This document shows positions 25,416 to 33,595 of a stretch of 35,982 nucleotides of DNA, one piece after another. Made by a program: the position numbers and the translations under genes. The notes beneath the pieces are model-generated. The model saw only the letters and a program-made list of their open reading frames with translations. It had not been told where the DNA came from and searched no databases. The DNA is taken from positions 1 through 35,982 of the forward strand of contig NZ_JAUNTN010000031.1 in the NCBI RefSeq assembly GCF_030538695.1, written 5' to 3'. Positions within the stretch are counted from its first letter, which is position 1; each line of letters starts with the position of its first letter. Source of the DNA: Paracoccus sp. (in: a-proteobacteria). GTDB lineage: Bacteria; Pseudomonadota; Alphaproteobacteria; Rhodobacterales; Rhodobacteraceae.

Positions 25416-26750
25416 ATGTCTTGGTATAGCAAGGTCGCATGGAAGGAAGGGCTGTTCCTTCAGCCGCAGCATTTTCAGCAAGCTGATCGTTATACCGAGC
25501 ATCTGATTCAGTCGCGGACCCGTGCGATTACCCCCTATCCCTGGGGCGTGACCGAGGTGTCGCTGGACAAGGACCGCGCCCAGCAAGGGATGCTTGGGCT
25601 GCGTTCGGTGTCGGGGTTGATGCCTGACGGGACGCCTTTCGATGCGCCGGGGATATCGCCGTTGCCCCGCGCAATTGCCGTGCCCGATGATGCGGCGGGG
25701 CAATTCGTCTGGCTGACCCTGCCTGATGTTTCCCCGAATGTCCGCGACAGCGCCCCCTATGATGAGGAAGACTCCAGCACGCGTTGGGGTATCGTCGCGG
25801 AAACCGTGGGTGACAGCGCGGCAGTGGCCCGGACCGAGCAAGTGCTGGAACTGGCCGTGCCCCGGTTAGAGCTGGCGATCCGCAAGACTCCGCGTCCCGG
25901 CTATCAGAACCTGCGTCTGGCGCGGATTGCCGAGGTGCGGGACAGGGTGGTCACGCTGGACGATACCTTGCCGCCGCCATCGCTGGTGATCGGGGCGCAT
26001 CCGCAGCTTTTGGGTTATCTGACCCGTGTCATAGGCTGGATTGAGGCGCGTTTGGAAAGCCTTGCACGCTATGCCGCCGATCCTTCGGCGGGCGGTGGGA
26101 TGCAGGCGGTCGATTATCTGATGCTGCTGACCCTGAACCGTGAAATCGGTCTTTTGCGGCATTTGTCGCGCAGTTTCGTCGTCCACCCCGAGACGCTTTA
26201 TCAGCGACTTTTATCCCTTGCCGGAGAGTTGGCAACATTTAATGAAGGTAGCCGGATGGCACCGGATTATCCCCCCTATGATCACGAAGATCCCAAGGCG
26301 AGTTTTGGTGTGATCGTCGCGGATATTCAGCGTCTTTTGTCGCGCGATATTGGTCGTGCGGTGCGGCTGGTGCTCCGTCAGGTGCGGCCGAACTCTTATC
26401 TGGCTGAGGTGGCGGACCGTAATCTGTTCCGCGAGGCAACTTTTGTCATCGAGGTGCAGACGGCCAAGCCGCTGACGCAGGTGCAGTCGCAATTCCCCGA
26501 GCTTTGCAAAATCGGGCCAAACACCCGGATGAGCGAGATCGTCAACAATAACCTGCCCGGTATCGCGCTACATCACTTGCCGAACCCGCCACGCCAGATC
26601 CGGGTGCTGTCCTCGAACGTGTATTTCCGAATGGAAAAGAGCTCTCCTCTGTGGCGTGAGTTTTCAATGGCACCGGGGATCGGGATGCATTTCGCGGGTG
26701 ACTGGCCCGATCTGAAGCTCGAACTTTGGGCCGTGCCGGAGAAGGGCTGA
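25416..26750 (+). CDS. tssK: T6SS baseplate protein TssK
   Basis: The protein is 444 residues, normal for TssK. The N terminus carries the family signature VAWKEGLFLQPQHFQQADRY, and the C-terminal half shows LPGIALHHLPNPPRQIRVL, then a YFRMEKSSPLWREFS strand. TssK trimers link the TssFGE wedges to the TssLM membrane complex. It overlaps tssL by one base (TGATG) and opens the second T6SS block. A GGAG at 25402-25405 is the probable ribosome-binding site. Confidence 0.96.
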   Translation: MSWYSKVAWKEGLFLQPQHFQQADRYTEHLIQSRTRAITPYPWGVTEVSLDKDRAQQGMLGLRSVSGLMPDGTPFDAPGISPLPRAIAVPDDAAGQFVWLTLPDVSPNVRDSAPYDEEDSSTRWGIVAETVGDSAAVARTEQVLELAVPRLELAIRKTPRPGYQNLRLARIAEVRDRVVTLDDTLPPPSLVIGAHPQLLGYLTRVIGWIEARLESLARYAADPSAGGGMQAVDYLMLLTLNREIGLLRHLSRSFVVHPETLYQRLLSLAGELATFNEGSRMAPDYPPYDHEDPKASFGVIVADIQRLLSRDIGRAVRLVLRQVRPNSYLAEVADRNLFREATFVIEVQTAKPLTQVQSQFPELCKIGPNTRMSEIVNNNLPGIALHHLPNPPRQIRVLSSNVYFRMEKSSPLWREFSMAPGIGMHFAGDWPDLKLELWAVPEKG

Positions 26751-28516
26751 TGGCACAAGACGACGACCAGGATAAAACGGTATTCGGCGGGGCATTCCCG
26801 GTCCCGCGAGATGGATCAGGTCAGCCTGCCAATCGCTCCGCTGGGGTATCTGCTCAAGTGCCGGACGTCCCACAGCAGGGGCGCGCGCCGCAGGGCTATA
26901 GCTCCGGTGGGGCAGGGGAGCGCACTGTGATTGGCAACCTTTCCCCCTTGGGTCAGGCTGGTGCGGGAATTGGCGCTCCGCCAGCAGGCTATGCCGGGCA
27001 GGGTGGTTTCGACGCATCGCGCCCGGCCTCTGACAGCCCGTTTGGTGGTCCCAATTCCTATGGCGCGCCGGGGGCGAATACATGGTTGGGGACACCCGCC
27101 GCGCCGTCCTCCGTTGGGCAGGGGGGGTATCCCTCGGCTTATGGTGGGGCTGCCGGAATTGGTCAGGCTGCGGGCGGGGATCGCGGTTTTTTCCCGGATT
27201 TTCAGCCGCGACCGGATGCTCGCCCGGCAAGGACCGTTCCACGCGTCGCGCTGCATGATGCGATGCGGGTGCGTGAACTGGGGGCGGCCTCCTCTGCAAA
27301 CCCGTTGCTGGCGGCGGCAGCGGGGCTTTTGATCCTGTTGGGCCGGTTGCGCACGGGCATGGTTGAATTGCAAGTCAGCCCGCTGATGGAACATGTCACC
27401 CGCGAGATCGAGCGTTTCGAGCGTAACGCGCTGGCGGCCGGTGTCTCTCCGCATGAGGCGCTGGTGGCGAAATATGCGCTGTCCGGCACGGCGGATGATA
27501 TCGTTCAGAACTTGCCCGGTGGCGGCGAGCGCGGAAGCTGGCAGCAATATTCCATGGTCGCGCGTTTCTTTCACAAGCGCGATTCCGGTGTCGGTTTTTT
27601 CCAGGAGGCCGAGAAGGCCATGCAGGTTCCGGCGCAAAGCTATAACCTGCTGGAATTGATGCTGGTTTGCCTGTCGTTGGGTTTTGAGGGTCAGTTTCGC
27701 ACGATGCCGAATGGTGGGGTTGAACTGGCGCGTATTCGGAATGCGATTTACGAAAGTCTGCGTCGCGTCCACCAACGCCCGGATGAAGATATTTCGGTTA
27801 TGTGGGCTCCTGTGGTGCAGGGCCGTGGCCGCCGTTTCGGTGCGATTCCTCTGCCTGCGGTTTTGGGTATTGCCGGGGTGGCGGTGCTGGCTGTCTTTGC
27901 GATGCTTGCCACGCTGATTAACCGTGATGGTGCGGCTGCGGCCGAAGCGCTGCGTGGCCTGCATCAAGGGGTGCCTGTGCTGCAAATCGACCGAACCGAA
28001 ACCATCCCTTATGTTGTCGCCGATCCGCAGCTTGAGCGGTTGCGCAGTGCATTTGCGCCGGAAATCTCGGAAGGGCAGATCGCGGTTGAGCCGAAGGGTG
28101 ATTTCATAGCGATCCGTGTGGGTGAATTGCAGCTTTTCGACAGCGGTCAGGTCACGGTGAAGGACGGCTTTACCGCATTGGCAAGCCGCATCGCGCAGGT
28201 GCTGAATACAGAAGGCGGCCCGGTTGTGATCGAAGGGCATACAGATAATGTGCCGATGTCCGGGCGGGGGCGCTATAAGGATAATTATCAATTGTCGCAG
28301 GCCCGTGCGGCAGCCGTGGCCGGGGTGCTGGTGCCTTTCTTGACGGATGCCGACCGCGTTCAGGTCGAAGGGCGCGGCGAAGATGACGCCATTCAGGATA
28401 ATGCAACGCCCGAGGGCCGTTCAGCCAACCGCCGGGTTGAGGTCATGCTGGCCCGTGAGGGCACTTATGATGCTGCCCCGGCTGCCGATGATATAATATC
28501 GGAGGCCCGGAATTGA
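26750..28516 (+). CDS. tssL: T6SS membrane protein TssL (DotU) with OmpA-like C-terminal domain
   Basis: The protein is 588 residues. The start at 26750 gives the TssL-typical opening DDDQDKTVFGGAFPVPRDGS; the frame continues upstream but only inside tssK. A Gly/Pro/Ala-rich cytoplasmic linker covers about 20-165, and the DotU domain about 180-345 (NPLLAAAAGLLILLGRLR, SYNLLELMLVCLSLGFEGQF). A membrane segment (about 367-390) follows, then a periplasmic OmpA/MotB-like peptidoglycan-binding domain (about 440-575) with GHTDNVPMSG and the motif residues Asp499 and Arg519. Such extended TssL proteins anchor the membrane complex to the cell wall directly. That may matter here because no TssJ lipoprotein is seen. 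It overlaps tssM by four bases. Confidence 0.96.
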   Translation: MAQDDDQDKTVFGGAFPVPRDGSGQPANRSAGVSAQVPDVPQQGRAPQGYSSGGAGERTVIGNLSPLGQAGAGIGAPPAGYAGQGGFDASRPASDSPFGGPNSYGAPGANTWLGTPAAPSSVGQGGYPSAYGGAAGIGQAAGGDRGFFPDFQPRPDARPARTVPRVALHDAMRVRELGAASSANPLLAAAAGLLILLGRLRTGMVELQVSPLMEHVTREIERFERNALAAGVSPHEALVAKYALSGTADDIVQNLPGGGERGSWQQYSMVARFFHKRDSGVGFFQEAEKAMQVPAQSYNLLELMLVCLSLGFEGQFRTMPNGGVELARIRNAIYESLRRVHQRPDEDISVMWAPVVQGRGRRFGAIPLPAVLGIAGVAVLAVFAMLATLINRDGAAAAEALRGLHQGVPVLQIDRTETIPYVVADPQLERLRSAFAPEISEGQIAVEPKGDFIAIRVGELQLFDSGQVTVKDGFTALASRIAQVLNTEGGPVVIEGHTDNVPMSGRGRYKDNYQLSQARAAAVAGVLVPFLTDADRVQVEGRGEDDAIQDNATPEGRSANRRVEVMLAREGTYDAAPAADDIISEARN

Positions 28517-31500
28517 GGATCCTCGGTTTTTATATGCCACGGTTACGCTGGCGGGATCATGCGTGGTGGCGCTGGCTGGTGACAGTGGCGGGGATTGTCG
28601 GCCTCTGCGCCGCAATCTGGTTTGGTGGTCCGATGACCGGCTGGGCGCCTCTGGCTGGCGAAATACTACGACTGGTGCTGATTGCACTGGTTCTTGGCGG
28701 GCTTGGGGCCGTCTGTTTGATCCGCTGGCGGCGTCGTGTCCGCGCTGCTCGGGCGATTGAGGATGCGCTGATCCCCGCTGAACCCACGGGCGACGGCAAA
28801 GTTTTGGCCGAGAAAATGCAGGATGCTTTGGGGGTCCTGAAAAAATCCGGTGGATCGGCGGCGCTTTACGATCTGCCGTGGTATGTCATCATCGGCCCAC
28901 CCGCTGCCGGAAAAACGACGGCCCTTGCGAATTCGGGGATTGAGTTTCCTCTGTCGCAGAGCCACGCTATTTCCGGTTTCGGCGGCACACGCAACACGGA
29001 TTTCTGGTTCGCGGAAGATGCCGTGCTGATCGACACAGCTGGGCGCTATACCACTCAGGACAGCGATGCCGTGGCCGATAAGGCAAGCTGGGGCGCCTTT
29101 CTGGGCCTGCTGAAGCGCACACGCCCGAACCGCCCCATCAATGGCGTAATCCTTGCCTTTTCGGTCGAGGATATGATGCGCGCCCCCCCTGATGCGCTGG
29201 CGCATCATGCTGAGACCGTCCGTGCCCGGTTGGCAGAGCTGCATGAGCGGCTGAAAATTGATTTTCCGGTCTATGTGATGTTCACCAAGGCTGATCTGAT
29301 TGCCGGTTTCCGTGAATATTTCGCCAGTTTCAGCCTGAACCGGCGCAAGCTGGTCTGGGGTGTCACCTTTCAGACCAAGGATCATAAGGCGCTGACCTAT
29401 GAACAGGTCGGGGCCGAGTTTGACCGTCTGGTTGCACGGTTGTCTGATGAGATTATCGACCGCCTGTCTGAGGAACCCGATGGCATTTCCCGTGTCGCCA
29501 TTTTCGGCTTGCCGGGGCAGATGGCGCTTTTGCGCGACGGTGTGGCGGATTTCCTGCGCCGTGTGTTTGAACCGACACGCTATAAGACGAATGCGATCCT
29601 GCGGGGGTTCTATTTCACCTCGGGCACGCAGGAAGGCACGCCGATAGATCAGGTTCTGGGGGCGATGGCAGAACCCGAGGCGGGGGGCTTTGCGTCGGGT
29701 TTCATGTCGGGGCGAGGGAAAAGCTATTTCCTGCATGACCTGCTGCGCGGGGTGATTTTCCCGGAACAGGGGTGGGTTTCCTTTGACCAGAAAGCGGTGC
29801 GCCGCGCGCGGATCATACGTGGGTTGGCGCTTGGCACGATTGCGGCGGTGACGGTCGGACTGATCGGGGCGTTCGGCTATAGCTATTGGAAGAACACCGC
29901 GCTTTTGCACACGGCAACGGCGGAGACCCAAAGCTATCGCATCAATGCGCAAGAGGAACTGGCCCGAGATGTCATCAGCGACAGTGATTTGCGACCGATT
30001 CTGCCCTTGCTGAATGACCTGCAAACGATGCCTGCGGGCTATGGTGACAGTGAAACTCCGGGTCTGCTGGAGCGGATGGGTCTTGGCCAGCGCGGACGGC
30101 TGAATCGCGCCGCGACTGAAGCCTATGCCGAAGCGTTGGAGCGGATGCTGCGCCCGCGGCTGGTGCTGGATCTGGAGCGGCGGATGCCGCAGATCATCGC
30201 GTCTGGCGATATGCCGCAGATTTATCGGGCGCTGAAGGTTTACCTGTTGCTGGGCAAGCAGGGCCAGACGACCGATGATGCCGCCATCACCGCATGGTTC
30301 GATCAAAGCTGGCGTCAGGAATATCCGGGGCTATCCGGGTTGAATATGATTGATCAGCTCAAGCTGCATCTGGCCGCTATGCTGGCGCTGGACGACCGGC
30401 GTCAGCTTCTGGTCGATCTGGATCAGGCGACGGTCGAGCGCGCCCGTGCCGCCATCGCGCAACTGCCCATGGCAGATCAGGCTTATGCGATCATCTCTGA
30501 TGGGGCGATTGCCGCCGGGCTGAAACCATGGAGCCTTGCCGAGACGCTTGGCGCTGATGGGGCTGTCGTTCTGAGCACCCGCGACGGCAGCGACCTGACC
30601 AGCCTGACGGTGCCGGGTATCTACACCTATGAAGGCTTCTGGGATTATTTCTATGACCAGCTTGCCGTTGTCGGTGAACAATTGCGCCGCGATCAATGGG
30701 TGCTGGGCGATCTTGGCAGCAGCGCCGAGATCGAGCAGCGTCTGGCGCGTCTGGATCAGGACTTGCTCGACCGCTATCGTGCTGGGTTTGTTGCGGCGTG
30801 GAATAGTGTTCTGAACAATCTGACGCTGCAATCGCTGGTGGCGGATAAGCCACGCTATGCGGTTCTGGGGCGGACGGCCTCGGCTTCGGCGTCACCGTTG
30901 CTGAAACTGGCGCAAGCCGTGGATCGTGAAACTAACCTGCCGCGCGAATATGAACAGCTTGAGCTTACAGAGCCGGGCCAGCCCGCCGGAACTGACGGAC
31001 AGGGCACCGCCGAAGGGGTGGCCAATTCCGTTGCCGCGCAAATTGCCTCGCGTATCCAAAGCCGTTCGTCTGGTGTGCAACGTATCCTGATGGATGCCGC
31101 CGCGCAAAATGCTGGCAAAGGTCAGTTGGGTGCTGTGGTTGGCGGCGAGGGTGCCCCCAATTCGATCACCGCCCCGATCGAAGAGATCGCCAAAGCATTT
31201 GAAGGCTGGCATATGCTGGTCATGGGGGAACCGGGACAACGGCCCATTGATACGGTGCTGAGTAATCTGGGCCTGATCTGGAAGAATATGACGGATGCCG
31301 AGCATAACCCTGAAGCATCCGCTGCCGCATTGCCAACGCTTCTGAACAGCCTGACGCAGTATAATTCGCAACTGCCTGAGCCTCTGGCTGCGATGATGTC
31401 GCGTGCTGAAGGGGATTTTCGGACTGGCGCTTCAGATGCCAGTATTGAGCAGATGAACCGCGCCCTGACCGACCGGGTGACATTCATGTGCCGGGATACG

Positions 31501-32139
31501 ATCAAGTCATCCTATCCGTTCGCGGCATCTTCTCGAAGCCTGTCGATTGATAATTTTGCAGGGTTTTTCGGGCCTGGTGGGGTTATGGACCGCTATTTCA
31601 CCGAATATCTGGAGCAATATGTCGAACGAAGCGAGAGCGGTCTGAAATGGCGGGCAGATAAGGAAATTACCAAGCGCTTCTCCTCGGCTACGCTGAAACA
31701 GTTTGAGCGGGCAGAACGTATCCGGCGGGCCTATTTCGCAGGTGGCAGCAGCCGGCCACAGGTGGAAATCGCGATCCGCCAAGTCGATGCACATCCTACC
31801 ATTGAGGAGGCCGCGTTGGCAATCAATGACACGGTTGTCACGACTGCGACGGGCTATGTCGCCCGCAATGTGCTATGGCCCGGCACCGGCAGATCGACCG
31901 CCCTGTCGATTGCGCCGACGCTGGACCGCCCTTCGGTCCTTGTGTTCGAGGGAAGCGCATGGACCTTCATCGACTTTCTGAAAGCGGCCAGTTCACGCCG
32001 CCAGCAGGGGGATACGTTGCGCGCGACTTTTACGATTGGCGGGCGTAACATCACCTACGATTTCACCATCAACGCGATCGATAATCCCTTCACTATGCCC
32101 GAATTGATCGAGTTCCAATGTCCACAGAGCATAGATTGA
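28513..32139 (+). CDS. tssM: T6SS membrane complex protein TssM (IcmF)
   Basis: The protein is 1208 residues, within the family range. It has two N-terminal membrane segments (about 17-38, 52-72), a cytoplasmic NTPase-like domain with Walker A GPPAAGKTT (128-136) and Walker B VLIDTAGRY (Asp174), a third membrane segment (about 438-459), and a long periplasmic region with the IcmF-related and C-terminal beta domains. It joins TssL to form the trans-envelope channel. The start is most likely the TTG at 28513: GGAGG at 28501-28505 is 7 bases upstream and the TTGA overlaps the tssL stop. The next ATG (28534) would cost 7 residues. The Walker A motif is intact, so ATP use is possible. Confidence 0.96.
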   Translation: MRILGFYMPRLRWRDHAWWRWLVTVAGIVGLCAAIWFGGPMTGWAPLAGEILRLVLIALVLGGLGAVCLIRWRRRVRAARAIEDALIPAEPTGDGKVLAEKMQDALGVLKKSGGSAALYDLPWYVIIGPPAAGKTTALANSGIEFPLSQSHAISGFGGTRNTDFWFAEDAVLIDTAGRYTTQDSDAVADKASWGAFLGLLKRTRPNRPINGVILAFSVEDMMRAPPDALAHHAETVRARLAELHERLKIDFPVYVMFTKADLIAGFREYFASFSLNRRKLVWGVTFQTKDHKALTYEQVGAEFDRLVARLSDEIIDRLSEEPDGISRVAIFGLPGQMALLRDGVADFLRRVFEPTRYKTNAILRGFYFTSGTQEGTPIDQVLGAMAEPEAGGFASGFMSGRGKSYFLHDLLRGVIFPEQGWVSFDQKAVRRARIIRGLALGTIAAVTVGLIGAFGYSYWKNTALLHTATAETQSYRINAQEELARDVISDSDLRPILPLLNDLQTMPAGYGDSETPGLLERMGLGQRGRLNRAATEAYAEALERMLRPRLVLDLERRMPQIIASGDMPQIYRALKVYLLLGKQGQTTDDAAITAWFDQSWRQEYPGLSGLNMIDQLKLHLAAMLALDDRRQLLVDLDQATVERARAAIAQLPMADQAYAIISDGAIAAGLKPWSLAETLGADGAVVLSTRDGSDLTSLTVPGIYTYEGFWDYFYDQLAVVGEQLRRDQWVLGDLGSSAEIEQRLARLDQDLLDRYRAGFVAAWNSVLNNLTLQSLVADKPRYAVLGRTASASASPLLKLAQAVDRETNLPREYEQLELTEPGQPAGTDGQGTAEGVANSVAAQIASRIQSRSSGVQRILMDAAAQNAGKGQLGAVVGGEGAPNSITAPIEEIAKAFEGWHMLVMGEPGQRPIDTVLSNLGLIWKNMTDAEHNPEASAAALPTLLNSLTQYNSQLPEPLAAMMSRAEGDFRTGASDASIEQMNRALTDRVTFMCRDTIKSSYPFAASSRSLSIDNFAGFFGPGGVMDRYFTEYLEQYVERSESGLKWRADKEITKRFSSATLKQFERAERIRRAYFAGGSSRPQVEIAIRQVDAHPTIEEAALAINDTVVTTATGYVARNVLWPGTGRSTALSIAPTLDRPSVLVFEGSAWTFIDFLKAASSRRQQGDTLRATFTIGGRNITYDFTINAIDNPFTMPELIEFQCPQSID

Positions 32140-32831
32140 TCCCTTCCCGGACCGGCGTTTTGGGGAAGCATCCGAGGTTTGGCGACTTCATTTGGGCAGG
32201 GCTGCCGGAGGATGTGCTGAGGCCACTGAGCGATTGGATGGGGGCAACCTTTGGTGTGTGGCGTGATGCCGCCGGGGCAGGGTGGGAAAGCACGTTCGAT
32301 GCGGCCCCCGCGATTCGTTTTTGGCTTGGTGCTGAGGTTAACAATGGACACAGCTTGCGCGGTGTCTGGCGTGCGTCACAGGACCGCAGCGGGCGGCGCT
32401 TTCCGCTGGTGTTGGTGCAAGAGGGCGGTGCGGCCCCCGCAATTGAGCCGGATCAGGGTTTTTATGATCATGCTGATGCGCTGTTGTTGGACTGGCTTGG
32501 CACCGGGGATTTTGATCCCAAGATTGCGGTCGAAGGGGCTGTGTCAGCTTTAGCTGACTTTGTCCGGGATATGCCTTCGGCATCCGTGCCTGCGCAATCA
32601 GGTTTTTGGGCTAAGAATCCCACGCTTGGTGGGGCCGCTCTTTGGGCCGATTTGTCGGATGTTGACCATAATCATGCCACTCTTGCGCGCAGCTATTGGT
32701 GGTTTAGCGTCGGGCAGGGGGCTACGGCGGTGGCCGTGGTGCAGGGCTGGCCAGATGCTGGGTTGCTGGGTTGGTTGCTGGGACATGCGCCTGCACCTTG
32801 TGAACCGCCTGCTGATGGGGAGCAGACATGA
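32118..32831 (+). CDS. tagF: T6SS-associated protein TagF
   Basis: The 237-residue protein has the TagF N-terminal pattern: [20 protein letters not shown], a [14 protein letters not shown] helix, then [10 protein letters not shown] and RRFPLVLVQ. TagF represses T6SS assembly post-translationally in Pseudomonas and Agrobacterium, probably by binding Fha. It starts inside the end of tssM (22-base overlap) and its stop overlaps the pppA start (ATGA), so it is coupled to both. In Agrobacterium, TagF and PppA are fused in one polypeptide; here they are separate but adjacent. Confidence 0.94.
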   Translation: MSTEHRLIPSRTGVLGKHPRFGDFIWAGLPEDVLRPLSDWMGATFGVWRDAAGAGWESTFDAAPAIRFWLGAEVNNGHSLRGVWRASQDRSGRRFPLVLVQEGGAAPAIEPDQGFYDHADALLLDWLGTGDFDPKIAVEGAVSALADFVRDMPSASVPAQSGFWAKNPTLGGAALWADLSDVDHNHATLARSYWWFSVGQGATAVAVVQGWPDAGLLGWLLGHAPAPCEPPADGEQT

Positions 32832-33595
32832 CCATATCAACTGTTGTCCCGCTTGATTTTGATTGCGCGGCGCTATCCGATATGGGGCGCGTTCGTGACC
32901 ATAACGAAGACAGCTTTCTGTCCCTGCCAGAAAATGGCCTATGGGCTGTTGCCGATGGTATGGGGGGGCACAGCGCGGGCGATTTCGCCAGTGCTGTCAT
33001 CGTGCGCGAAATGGCCTCTGTCGGGGTGCCCGTTTCAGCGCAGGATCAGCGTATCCGCGTGCTGGAGCGGCTGGACCGGGCACATGCCCAAATCCAGAGC
33101 CATGCGGCCCGGCTTGGGTCTCAGATTGTGGGGTCAACTGTTGCTGCGCTTTTGGTCCATGACGGAGAGATGACCTGCATATGGGCCGGTGACAGCCGCA
33201 TTTATCTGCTGCGGGATGGTGCATTGAACAGGCTGACGCAAGACCACAGTGAGGTTGCCCGGCTTGTCGCCGCCGGATTCCTGACCGAAGATGAGGCCCG
33301 CCACGATCCGCGTCGCAATGTCATCACCAGTGCCGTGGGCATCGGAAACCGGCCCGGAACCGAACTCGCAACCGCAATTGCGCAGCCGGGGGATGTTTTG
33401 TTGCTCTGTTCGGATGGGCTGACTGAACATGTCAAGGATATGGAAATTGCGACGGTTCTTGCCGGGGCAGGGGGGGGCGCAGATATGGCGGCGCAGTTGA
33501 TTTCCATGACGCTGGACCGGGGAGCAAAGGATAATGTAACCGTTGTCGTGGTGCGTTTCTTATCTGCGGATAACGCCTCAGAGGAGTGTGACTGA
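32828..33595 (+). CDS. pppA: PP2C-family serine/threonine phosphatase PppA
   Basis: The 255-residue single-domain protein has all the PP2C metal-binding motifs in order: [10 protein letters not shown] (about residues 19-28), [14 protein letters not shown] (about 41-54), [13 protein letters not shown], a QDHSEV segment, [11 protein letters not shown] and the terminal [10 protein letters not shown]. No membrane segment. It should reverse phosphorylation by PpkA, for example on TagH, and so turn T6SS assembly off. It overlaps tagF by four bases and ppkA by one base. Confidence 0.95.
   Translation: MTISTVVPLDFDCAALSDMGRVRDHNEDSFLSLPENGLWAVADGMGGHSAGDFASAVIVREMASVGVPVSAQDQRIRVLERLDRAHAQIQSHAARLGSQIVGSTVAALLVHDGEMTCIWAGDSRIYLLRDGALNRLTQDHSEVARLVAAGFLTEDEARHDPRRNVITSAVGIGNRPGTELATAIAQPGDVLLLCSDGLTEHVKDMEIATVLAGAGGGADMAAQLISMTLDRGAKDNVTVVVVRFLSADNASEECD

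Noticed and set aside
28666..30306. A 546-residue open frame on the minus strand opposite tssM
   Set aside because: It is a shadow of tssM, with Arg/His/Gln-rich low-quality sequence and no recognisable family.
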